From Pseudisothecium myosuroides (taxonomy: Eukaryota; Streptophyta; Bryopsida; Hypnales; Lembophyllaceae), in the NCBI GenBank assembly GCA_951799445.1, contig OX637287.1, forward strand, positions 49,381,724 to 49,445,723: a stretch of DNA of 64,000 bases, in the 5' to 3' direction. Positions 1 through 10,559 of this stretch are shown one piece after another (the first letter of the stretch is position 1; every line of letters starts with the position of its first letter). A model generated the notes under the pieces. It worked only from the letters and a program-made list of their open reading frames with translations, ran no database searches and was not told where the DNA came from. The position numbers and the translations under genes are program-made.

Positions 1-440
1 CTATAAAATATCATAGGTGGTTCCGCTACTTCACGGTCGCGCTCACCGTCGTGCACGGATCTTCATACGGAGTTTACGCTGGCGGGATTCACAAATTGAA
101 ACTGGTACGTGTTGTAATCGTGCAGCCTTATCAATTCAGGTTTCCGGCCAGCTCCTCAATTGAAACAATTTCCGCATATCTGTATCAATGTGCTTGTCAA
201 TGAGAAAATGCTGACGAGCTTCTGAATTAATACTCAGCGTCTACCGTCTCTGCAACATATCTACGAGCATGACATTGTCGGACTTTTCTTCATAGACATT
301 GCTGTGTCACTTTGTAGAAAATAGTATCACTACAGAAACTTCTCTAAAAGCTACGTTATTCAAGAACTAAATTTTTTATTTTTCAAGCTTCTTGATCACT
401 CAAGAATGCTAACTTCGAGGGACCGAATCTCTCCACGTAC

Positions 441-1370
441 CTGGTTGTTACTCAGATCTCTGAACCAAATAAAAGGTTACTTGGGACTTTCCCAAAACAC
501 GGAAAAATTTCCAGTTCGCAATTCGGTTGGCCATACAGGAAGTAAGAATGCAGTTCCTACTCGCAATGTTACACTAAAACTATCCTTCAGCCAACACTCT
601 TTCTATATTTTAGATTAGAAGAATATGTTATGCAATCCTGTGAAGCTCAAGTGTAGCATATAAGACATTGGTTAAAAAAAGGATACTTACAGAGTCACAA
701 GGGCTTGCCCTAAATCATCTCGAGTTACGCCAGAAAGCGAGTTCGATTCCAACGACCTGCATAAGGGTAGATAGAACATTAGTCGACGCTCAGTTCACTT
801 ACACTTGAAATCGTCTACTTGGGCACATGGAACGCATTACGTGAATCCACTCCAAAAGTGAGGAGAAAATTGTACTTACAAGGTGCTGACTTGTAAGGAA
901 TTTCTCCAGAAAAAGATTTCTACCTCAAGTCCCTAAGGATTCAAGTGTGAGACTTCACAATGCTTCGTTACCATTGAAGAATCTCAGAAGCTTCGAGAAC
1001 AATGCAAAACGAAAAATTAGGACAAAAGGAAGCTCACACTCTCTGAAAGATGGATTTGAACAAGGCACTCACTTACTCCGTGTGCTAGAAAGAAAAATCT
1101 TCATACCCAATATCCATTATGATTTTGTTAGGCCCTCAAAGTCGTTCTCAAGAAATTGATGTCTGAAAAGAAAAAATACAGTGAGAAATTAACTTACAGT
1201 ATCCTTCTCCGCCATTGGTGTGATGCTGCAATCAACAATCCCAGCACACCCCAAAACCAACCGTTAGTTAATTTACAACAATCGATCAGATTTCCCACAC
1301 CCGGAAGATTCAGAAACCAACTATGTAAAGTTTCCAACGCCGGGCGGAAGTGGCCCTGAAAGTTTGTTCT
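441..1370 (-). CDS. leucine-rich-repeat receptor-like gene, partial and possibly degenerate
   Basis: No long frame exists here, but the minus strand holds short open segments with typical leucine-rich-repeat text, most next to GT or AG splice signals. Segment 1324-1368 reads NKLSGPLPPGVGNFT. Segment 880-919 reads KSFSGEIPYKSAP and ends at a GTAAGT donor. Segment 691-756 reads SLESNSLSGVTRDDLGQALVTL in parts and ends at GTAAGT. Its phase joins exactly to a 19-nt segment (441-459) that gives LVTLDLSNNQ before a GTACGT donor. LRR motifs of the form LxxNxLSGxIP and LDLSNN are typical of plant receptor-like kinases and proteins, where they form the extracellular recognition domain. No kinase domain is visible; it could lie beyond the left edge. 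The exons are unusually small (19-66 nt) and at least one junction (880-919 to 803-849) is out of phase, so the model is incomplete or the gene is decaying. Exon boundaries are my inference. Confidence 0.5.
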
Positions 1371-1739
1371 CTCAAACATTGTTGGCATAAAAACAGGAAA
1401 GCGAGCTTCTGTCAAGGTTTATTACAAAACGCTGGGGTCAGAGATAAACAAGTAGAGCGATTTAGAAAATAACCCACAAACTCGGCTACCCTAGTAATGA
1501 AATACAAGAACATCTCCTTAGCACATGGTGCAACTCAACTCGCTCATTGAATCAGAGCTTCACTACATCAATCTACCCAAATATTGACTACACTTATGGC
1601 TCATTCAAGGTCAAAGCAGTACACATAACAGATATTCAGAAATGAATCCCTAACCTGGAAACACTTCCATCTTCTGATCAAAAATTTTAGTCAATGAAAA
1701 GCGCCATAAGTGTTTCAAAGCTTAAATTTTGCACCAGCA

Positions 1740-2215
1740 CGAGCATTGAAAACCCAAACCCTAATTCATAGTACTTGCAATCTGTAGACCACTTGGTCTT
1801 CCTCCTTCCAAGTCTGAGAATACACAGCCCAAAAATTCTCTGAAAGCTTTCGTACGTTGCACTCATCTGAACCCTAGTTCTTTCTCTCCTCCCCTAGAAG
1901 AAACCTTCACAATTCCAAATCTAAACCGATATCTTACTAAAAAACATGCAATTGCGATCTGTTCCAAAATTTACAAAAATTCAATCATTGACATGTTGAG
2001 CACACAAACAATCACGCAACAAGAAGGCACAACCACTAAACCAATTCACCACGGGATCTTAACCACAAACTATAAACCACGAAATCTCATTTATCACAGA
2101 ATTCACAGCGGTCACAGAACGCAATTACTAAACCCTAAAGAAACGATCATGGTATGTTGGGAGGCAGAAATCATAGCGATCACGGAATGGATTATTAAAC
2201 CCTAAGGAACGCCAT
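1740..2215 (-). promoter_or_regulatory. telo-box-rich promoter/5' region
   Basis: Four copies of the plant telo-box (AAACCCTAA or ACCCTA variants on the plus strand) lie near positions 1757, 1869, 2135 and 2196. In plants these motifs cluster just upstream of, or within, 5' untranslated regions. The same orientation of motifs lies upstream of the minus-strand LSG1 gene in this window, which supports a minus-strand start for the LRR-like gene to the left. No first coding exon with a signal peptide could be fixed with confidence. Confidence 0.35.
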
Positions 2216-2499
2216 CTAGGAGTACCTCAAATTGCCAAATTCTCACACTGAAATTACCTGAGACTTGCTGAAACTTGTTGAACTCTTGTTGGCAGCTCCA
2301 CTCCCAAGCACAGCAATAAAAAAATAAATCCATTGTAAGTCCTTTTCACAGAGTTTCTAGAAATAATAATTCCAGAACAAATGTACGATACTAAAGAGTT
2401 TTTTCTATCAGTTTGTACTTCATTTGAATAATAAGTACTAAAATCCGAACTGAGCAAATAACCATTTCCTTAGTTGCTATCCACTGTGAAAGCTTACTA

Positions 2500-3160
2500 G
2501 GGATGAAAAATTACGTTTATAAACAAAAATGAAAATTCTGAATATGAAATCAAATGTACCTGAAATCCAAAATGTGAATCATATCCATTGATTGTAAATG
2601 CATATACTTTGTAGAGAAGAAATTTCCAAAGAAAAACACCTCTCTCTCGTTCCAATGTTATACTAAATGGTTGGGTTTTTTTGAACAGTACGTAGGACAG
2701 TAAAGACTTGTCTACTTTCCCCCGCCTCCCCCCCCAAAAAAAGGTCATACATTACAGGAAATCTATGATCCTTTTGAAATACTCTTCAATAGCACAGTGG
2801 TTTTTCTTCTGTTTTTTCAAAACAAAATTTTTACAAAGGACTTCATTAGCTTATTTGGTAAAAATAATTTTCTATTTTAGCAATTTCAAGTTGCGTGCAT
2901 TGAATTTGTTGACTGTGTACAATTTTTTTCCCTTAGAATATATATAAATGAAGTAGAACTTCTCTTAAAGTGAACATCTCTAAAGCAATGACCTTTTTTA
3001 ATTAATGGGATATTAATTGCATGGTCTTGCGCTAGGCCCAATCCCAAAGTAATACATTAAAGAAGTTATTTGAGATCATTGAATATGGAGACTTGAGCCC
3101 AATCTTGAGGCTATTGTTTTAGAGAGTTTCAAATGCATAGACATAGACATGTGAATGTTG
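2500..3160. other. intergenic, nothing recognised
   Basis: AT-rich sequence with short homopolymer runs. No convincing coding frame, splice pattern, RNA gene or terminal inverted repeat was seen. Confidence 0.4.
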
Positions 3161-3164
3161 GTGT

Positions 3165-3165
3165 G

Positions 3166-3215
<50 letters not shown>
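3165..3215. repeat. TAGA/GATA tetranucleotide microsatellite
   Basis: About 12 uninterrupted copies of TAGA run through this stretch. It produces an artificial SIYLSIYL peptide on the minus strand, which is not a gene. Confidence 0.97.
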
Positions 3216-4021
3216 TGTATTTGTGTTGCTTAAAATGCAAGTCAAGAAAGGTTGTTGCTCAAATAAATTTTCACGAACATATACACAAACACCACATCCA
3301 ACATTTATGACTCTAGAAAACAAACATTTTATAGATTTCCACTGACATTGAAAACCTGATATATCACAGAATGAGTATTGAATTTACTGCACAAAAATTG
3401 ATTTTAAAGTGAGACATTTTTAGTGTCACTAGATAAAGATCTAAAATTATTTTTATCTATATAATCATAAAAATAATTAGTCTAAGACATTGCTTCTTTG
3501 AAATTGTTAGAGACAAGCAACATAAAGAATATAAAAGTTACAAATTGTAAGACATTCGTCTGAACTATCTATTTGCATTGAGGTTTTTTGAACTAACTTA
3601 AAGGAATATAGAACTAGAACCAAGAGAATTTTATTGTGCATCATTTTCATATTTATATACCACATGCTAAATATCAATTACAAGAACTTAGGTGCTAAAC
3701 ACCTTCTTGTACATTCAACCTTTAACTAAACCCTAATTTTCAACAATAACTTGATTGAATGGGAACAACTAGAGGCCACCACCATGTCATGAACAATTGG
3801 CTTTGGAGCACTGATGTTAGCCATCATGATAGCTATCAGTATGTTCAACGGTACAATTAAAGGAATTTCTACTTTGAAACTAAGTATAAAGCAACTATTC
3901 TTGCTTAAAATTGAAAGTGAGGTTGAAATACATGTTTTTCATAACTTGAGGATTTCAACGTATACAATATGCAAAATTTGTTGAGAAATTGAGCTCAATG
4001 TGTGCAAACATAAGAATGAGG

Positions 4022-4276
4022 GGCACGGTCCTAGTTTGGGGGTTCCCCGCGATCCAGACTCGGGGATCCTGATCGCACCTGCGCTATTCTGCAAGTCGGC
4101 AGTCTTCCTAAGTTTCTTGGAGAGCTTGTGCAGACTTCCGGAGGTTTCTTGGCATACAAAATGGAACCAATTCTCTCAATTCTCTGGTGGAGCAAGTCTC
4201 TCCTGAAGTCTCACCCGTAATTATGTAAAGGGTGCAGGATCTGGATTGCGGGAACCCCCCATACTAGGACCGTGTT
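4022..4276. mobile_element. MITE, about 255 bp, with 8-bp target duplication
   Basis: The left end CACGGTCCTAGTTTGGGGG (from 4024) matches the reverse complement of the right end (ending at 4274), giving a near-perfect terminal inverted repeat of about 35 bp. The direct repeat GAATGAGG flanks it at 4014-4021 and 4277-4284. An 8-bp duplication fits the hAT superfamily, and a 9-bp one with one mismatch would fit Mutator. The interior is more GC-rich than the surroundings and carries no transposase, so this is a non-autonomous element. Confidence 0.75.
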
Positions 4277-5298
4277 GAATGAGGAAGAATGCAAAAACAT
4301 AGAAGTTGTTTATCCAAAAATGAATATTCTATTCAATATAAATGTAAATTTTTCATTTAGATGCATTCCAATTTCATAGACTTACCTATTACTGTTAGCT
4401 TTGGCACTTCTTCTTAAGCAAAAAAGGAAGAGAGAATAGTGGACAAGAAAGTACAAACATGTTATTTATTTGAATGAATTGTGCATTCAACTATTGTCGA
4501 CCATAGGTCACCCTATATAACTAGCATGGGAGGTTATTGGAATTGGATATTTCTACCTTACGTTTTGTTAAACCTATTATTTTCCATTTAGGAAATTTTA
4601 ATGATGAATGGGGAGTTATAACATTTGACAAACCAACAATTCAATCAACTAGTAGGAAATGAGCACTGAATTATTAATGTATTCTAAAACTTCGTGAAGA
4701 ACATTGCATTTGTTGGTCCAAACCCTAAAAAAAAATTGGAAGCAAATGAGTTTTAATGAGATAAATTAGAAAGTAGTAGAATGAAAAGAAAAATCAAGGA
4801 GTGGCTACAAGATTCAAAATGAAATGCTTGTGCGAAAAGAATTTGAAGTATTGGCTGCCATGTGCAAGAATTGAAGTATTTCCAAGCTTTGAAGAAAATG
4901 AAAACTAAATAAACTCCATTCTTGAATAGAAAGGCAATGCAAGAAGGGCCCATCAGAGCATGGAAGTCCACCCTCATACATAGAGTCCAGTGATCTATTC
5001 ATTCATTTGTTGTTCTCATCTTGTTGTTATAGCATCTATAACATTTTTATTTAGTCTAAAGCATTTACTCTTAGAAGAAGGATAATGCCTTTGAGGATGT
5101 CTAGAGTCGAATGTAGTTATAATCAATGGAAAGTCAGTGTCTGGCTAAAAAGTTATAGCACTAGTGCTATTGATTGACTAAAAAATGCCAATGAGTTTTA
5201 GACTAGCTAGGATGTTTCCATGCACGGTTTATTGCCTTATAGGGGAGGAAAAAGGCCCCCTCAAAGTTGATTATCACCACTATGCACCCCTCTATTAA

Positions 5299-6235
5299 CC
5301 CCTGAAGGACCAGCATGCATTTTTTGGTTGTATAGAAATTTTAGGCAGGTACGTGTGACTAGAGATTTCCATTTTTTAAGCTGAAATTTTAATAGAAGGT
5401 GGGCGCAAGGAATATCTTTCATATTCACTAAATTTTAGCACATTTGGAAATAGGAGTCAAAAGCTATAGCCAAATATGTTCCTTTTTTTCATAACTGGGC
5501 AGTCTGGGCAGCAAAAAAAATTTGGCAAAAATTTGATTTTTTTTTTTAATATTTTTTTCTCATATATTATATTTTTTGTCTATGTTGAAAAAATAGCTTT
5601 GATTCATTTCATTTGGATTTGTTATGAGAAAGTTATGGACATTCTTGTTTTTTGGGCAATTAGAGCATTTTCTTGAAAAAAATAACTTGTAGGATTCACT
5701 TCTGAATGCTATTTTTGCAATTTAAAAAAAAAAAATTCTCATGGTTTAATTTACTTGCTAAAACAATCTCACCATTGGAATTAGTGTATTTTAATTCCAT
5801 CTAAAATATATTAATATTTTAGATTTTCCTTCTATCTCGTACCTACTTCTACTTAATAAATTTTTTAGGAATGATAATTAAGTTTTTTTGAGTATTCTTT
5901 TTTTTCCCTAGACTCTCAACTCAATTTTCCACTATAAAGATTTAGAGCTCAAAACTTTTTAGTGCAAAAATTTTAAGTTAAAAATGTTTAAAGTCAAAAA
6001 ATCTAGTCCCGCAATGTGCTGAAATACTTGTTTTTTCCACTTTTAACGCAGATATCTTGCAATCTGAGTGGTCAGAAATTCTGAAATTTTTTCCACACAT
6101 TCTCATACTAGTTAGGTGTTAGATCCTATGGTTAGATGTGCAAAAAAAACATTTTTCAAATTTTTTTAATCCTTGCTATAGAAACAACAGTTTTCAGTGT
6201 TTTTTGGCAGAAAAAAGGCCTTGGGCCTTTAGGGG
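5299..6235. mobile_element. non-autonomous piggyBac-like element (TTAA target)
   Basis: The element is flanked by TTAA on both sides (5295-5298 and 6236-6239). Its ends are CCCCTGAAGGACC on the left and, read inwards from the right, CCCCTAAAGGCCCAAGGCC. TTAA target duplication with CCC-type ends is characteristic of piggyBac. The right end is nearly identical to the ends of the element at 33801-34712, so the two belong to one family. The AT-rich interior has no coding capacity. Confidence 0.7.
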
Positions 6236-6239
6236 TTAA

Positions 6240-8960
6240 CTTGTCAGCAATTCCTTGTTGACACTTCAGGAAGCTGTAAAGTTTTAGAAGTTAGTAACTG
6301 AACTGGAGAAGGTTTTCCTATAAAAAATTGTGCAATTTACATAAGGAAGTTGCATAACATTCAGTAGCACGTACAATCCTTATGAATCTTAACTCAGGAG
6401 TAAAAAGTTTGGACTATTTTACATTCAATATTTCTTCATCAATAAGTAAGTGGACAAATAGAGGCTCAAAATGATGAGCAGAGGAAACATAGTGGGCATG
6501 GAGGTTGTTGGATGTGAAATATTGTACATACCACCTACTGTATGGAAAAGACATTGACAACGCATGCTAGTGAATGTTATGTGGAGTTTATTCTATTGGG
6601 AGTACAAAAAGTCATTTGTACTTGCCACTTTCAAAATATTGTAACAATCTTTATGAATTACAAACTACATTTATTGTATATATTATATTAGTAAAGGAGT
6701 ACCTCAAAATTTAAAGATGCCATAGAATCAAATAGCACATAGGTCTGAACAATACTTCAAGATTATGTGTACAGTTTCTAGACTTATTTGTGAAGGACAA
6801 GTCTATAATTTTGAACAATGAAAGAAAGAAAATATGTACAATTTAAAAGAAATTGTGTTCAAATCCATTGTGTAATAATTTAAAATTCTCCTTCCTAAAT
6901 GTTCTATAGTTCTTGAAGTGGAAGTGCGGTTTCACTTCAAGAACTACATGTGTAGTTAACAAGATAGCCCTCAATAAATGACTCATAATTGTAAGTGAGA
7001 TAAATGTCTTAAGAAGAATTATTATTTAGAATCAAACTTCCTAAATTTGAAGGAGAAACCTTCTTCAAACCTGCTCACACTACTTCCACAAATAGTTTGA
7101 ACAAAAGTTGTCGTTGTGAATTGTCAAAATTATCATTAAATGTTGGTCAATGCAATGTATGATAGGCCAAATTATATAGATGTGTTGTGTAAGCCATTAC
7201 AAATCAATTTGTGTTTGGAAGTGATTTGGTAATTTTACTTCTTGATTTCCTCACAGTAATACATCTTTGTATTCTTGGACAATTTAATACATTGTAACAT
7301 ACCCTATACATTGTAGTAGCTCATTTTTTTAAATGGTATTGTGTTTGTAAGTGAAAGATGCATTTGTGAAGCTAAGTTTTGTACTGTAAAATACAAATTG
7401 TAGGGAATTTTATTGCATGGAGAATTTTTTTTGGAGTTAGGTAGTACAAAAAGGAGTTCTTTTATTGTTTAGAAGATAGTATACATTCATCATTGGTAGG
7501 TCATTTGTACAATCTTGAAATGCTCATCATATAAAAAAAACATTATGAAATTTAAGTGTAGACTACTGTACAAGGATCTTAACTGTTGTTTACAAGTTAG
7601 ATTTGAAAAATGTTATACTGTGAGCGCCAGAACAATATTTGTATAATCATAGACTAAAAATGTTTGTGAAATTTATTGATTGAGGGCTAATTCTTATGTT
7701 GTACAAATTAGCACAATATAGTGGAATGAGGGAATGTTACAACCAAATTGATTTGCACTATTGCACTGATCTGAAGGTGTAAAATTAATGTCATAAGAAA
7801 TTCATTTTATTTAAAAATTGATACAATACATTTCAATTTTATAACTATACCTTAGTCACAACGTTGCTTCCTTGAATTAGAGGTGAGATGATCGACAAGA
7901 TAATTATACAAGTGTTGTGGTAGGAGGTAAAACGACCCATGAAGGATGTGTAACTTAGGATTAGTAAGACCTCAATCGCTTAAAATTATATGGAAAGCAG
8001 AAATTGTGGTCATAATCTAAGAATTTTAGACCTTGTTTTGGCATAGTAAAATAAAAATTTTCCCTAAACTTTGAACAACTTTAATGTGTAAAATGAAGGT
8101 CATTTTCATGTCCAAAAATCCATTTGTCATTTTGAGTCTCCAATCAAAAGTTATAGATAAATTTCAAAGAGGGGTTGGAAGGGACATATTCATTGACATT
8201 TTAGAACAAGCTCTCTGAATGTTGTGCATAATTTTTGTTTGGAGGCTCAAAATCACAAAAAAGTTTTTGGAGATGAAAGTTAGGTTCAATCCTCAACTTT
8301 TGTTAGTTCTGAATGTTTTGAAAAAAGTTATTATACTATGTCAAAAAGAGGTCTGAAATTCTGGTCTGAACACAAATCCTATGTTTTGACAATGAGTGGT
8401 GATTGAAGCTCTCATTTTCAAATTATCCCATATCCTTTGACGATTCATGATGAACAATGCATTTCACTATAAAAACAACCTCTCCACCCAACATTTCCAT
8501 TGAATGTCAATGTAGCAAGTCCTTCACTATACCATCCAAAGTTTTCTTGGTGGTAGAAATAATTGGATATTATTTTGGACTCCTTGGCTACCTCTAGATA
8601 TTTACTTAATTTTTTCAACAACTTGATTATTTAATCCTTACTGAATTTGACAATATTTCTTGTTCAATTTATTTTCCGTCTTTTTTTAGAGTTATTAATT
8701 TCCGCAGACCTTGACCTACATCATTTCACATCAGATAATAATTTGTTGATAAGCCCTTTAAAACTAAGACAAAATTACAGACCCTAGGCTTGAGAAACGG
8801 CTGACAGCCTTCTGCCCTTAGCTAGGTGTGCCTCTCATTGCCACGCCTGATCGACAACCCATGCTCGACAACCCATGATGCCAAGGCAAGGCACTGTAGA
8901 AGCCAGGAAGCCGGCCATAGAAAAGGGGTCCCAGGATATGAATATCCCCTGAATTCCTGC
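6240..8960. other. AT-rich gene desert
   Basis: About 2.7 kb with no convincing coding exon, RNA gene or long repeat. The only structured item noticed is a small perfect hairpin at 6907-6946. Confidence 0.4.
6907..6946. repeat. short perfect hairpin, 14-bp stem
   Basis: TAGTTCTTGAAGTG at 6907-6920 is followed after 12 nt by its exact reverse complement at 6933-6946. It sits in an otherwise featureless stretch. The stem is too short for a typical plant microRNA precursor, and no function is claimed. Confidence 0.6.
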
Positions 8961-9039
8961 TATGAACCGGCAGTGAGCCAAATTCCACAGAAGATTGTCC
9001 CACATGTATGATTTTGACCCAAATTACTACTATGAAAAA

Positions 9040-10305
9040 TTGCTCCCTTGTTGCATTTCAGTTGTGAACTTCATGCCACAGCCTGAGCAAACAATGGGCT
9101 CCCCACACAACTTCTCATGGTCTCGCACATCCACCTCAATATGGAACCTGAACACAATTTTCAGTAATCAAATTAGCAGGGACATAACTTTTTCCAGCAA
9201 GGCTCACCTCAATACTAATCCAGAAGAAAAATAGTATTACTTGACAATTGTCAAACACTTACATATTTAACAAAAAAGCAAGCAAAGATAGATGCATCAA
9301 CATCGTGCCATCAAAGAGCAAGATAGACAAGTATCTACTAACGGAGCTAATGTAATGAGGTTTCCAATTGCCAACACAGGACTAGTTTTCTACAGATTTT
9401 GCACAAAACTGAAGAAACTGAAGAAAAATTTGCGACCACGTACCTCTTCGCACATTTCCGGCAGGCGTGCCTCTTCTCGCCCTCCGAGTGCTTGCGTCCG
9501 AAGTGCCTGCGAAGCTCGTTCAAGCCCACGAACAAGTGGGGCAGCGTGCCGGGATCTTCTTGTTGTGCCCCGCCTTGATGGTCGAGCCGGTAAACAGCAC
9601 TGGATCTGCTGTTGCAGGCTCCAGTTTTGTTGCTGCTGCAGCAGCAGAACTGGCGTCATTGAAATGAGTTTTGTGGTTCATTCTCATGGTCTGCGGGTTC
9701 TTGAACGTCCTCTGGCCCCCTCCTGGAATGCGCACTGGTATGGCCACCTGTTGTGGATCCAGTCGAGGGGCACCATCACGGCTTCTTGCTGCAATGACTG
9801 GCAAAGCACAACCTTGTTATGTTAGCATGCCGAGTTTTGAGGCAACTCTCTTGGTGGATGGTCCAAAGAAGATTTCAATCCTTTGTGTGAGACATTTGAT
9901 CTTGAACCAAAAAATGTGAATTTGTAAGTTCAAGATTGTAACCGGAATTATAAGCTACAACACTACAGTAACTGCAATGCGGAAATCTTGAGAACCTGTA
10001 TCTCAGTTACCTGCTTCGAGTTTCTGTTCCGTGGCCGCGACGTGCTTTCAGGTGAGCTTGCCTTAGCCGAGCAATCCGCTCTGATTTCCGATCCTTCTTG
10101 CCCCTCGGCCATGTCTGAGATGCCTGATTGTGTGCACCTGCTGCAGCTGTCGGCGGAAGTGGAGCTCTGGCTGTCCCCGTCTGTTGCACTCGGAGAGAAA
10201 ATGGACTTGAGAGTGCACACCAAGTTGGGGTGCATCACTGGTGGGTGTGGTACCAGGCTGTTCAGGAGAGCTGGAGGAGAGCTGGAAGGGGTGGAAGAAG
10301 GGTGG
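9040..10305 (-). pseudogene. zinc-finger copy A, frameshifted and truncated
   Basis: This is an inverted copy of the C2H2 zinc-finger gene at 37.5-39.9 kb, with its three downstream exon blocks preserved (10011-10305, 9444-9797, about 9068-9147) and the same splice sites. It is broken in several ways relative to copy B. A 2-bp gain near the first finger destroys its second cysteine. A 10-bp deletion after CPTC in the second finger shifts the frame to a stop. Homology ends just after the GMKF motif of the fourth finger, so the last histidines and the C-terminus are missing. Its 5' end is fused directly to the FAS1-amidase upstream region near 10305, without copy B's first exons. It can hardly encode a working protein. 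Confidence 0.85.
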
Positions 10306-10559
10306 CTTTTGTAGACATTTGTCAGGTTCGCTACAACATTTGTCAGACAGGGGTGGCTTTTGTAGCTTACGATGAGTGACTCGACTTCAGCATCCAATGG
10401 ACGGGAATATCGAGAAGAAGATGAGGAGAGAGCCGTAAAGTGTGTCTTTGTGAAGGCGGTAGCTTGAAACCAGAATTGGGTGGCTATACTCTTATGTTCT
10501 ATCAACAAAGTAGAATAAGCTCCAGGATGTGATGACGAGGCGGAGTCTTTGAGGCTGCA
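10306..10559. promoter_or_regulatory. upstream region of FAS1-amidase A, head to head with the zinc-finger pseudogene
   Basis: About 250 bp separate the start codon of FAS1-amidase A (plus) from the start of zinc-finger homology (minus). The stretch is conserved at 48604-48835 in front of FAS1-amidase B, so it predates the duplication and probably contains the amidase promoter and 5' untranslated region. No TATA box or named operator was identified. Confidence 0.4.

Noticed and set aside
3..212. Plus-strand open frame at the left edge (YHRWFRYFTVALTVVHGSSY and onward), resembling a membrane transporter segment, with a GTACGT donor at 113
   Set aside because: Only about 70 codons without a start, no following exon could be found on the plus strand, and the neighbouring evidence supports a minus-strand gene.
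3165..3215. CRISPR-like array
   Set aside because: It is a simple tetranucleotide microsatellite without spacers, and the genome is eukaryotic.
9963..10508. 181-codon minus-strand ORF overlapping zinc-finger A and the amidase upstream region
   Set aside because: Its first part reads through non-coding upstream DNA fused by rearrangement; only the section from about 10305 downwards is zinc-finger homologous, and it is annotated as pseudogene.
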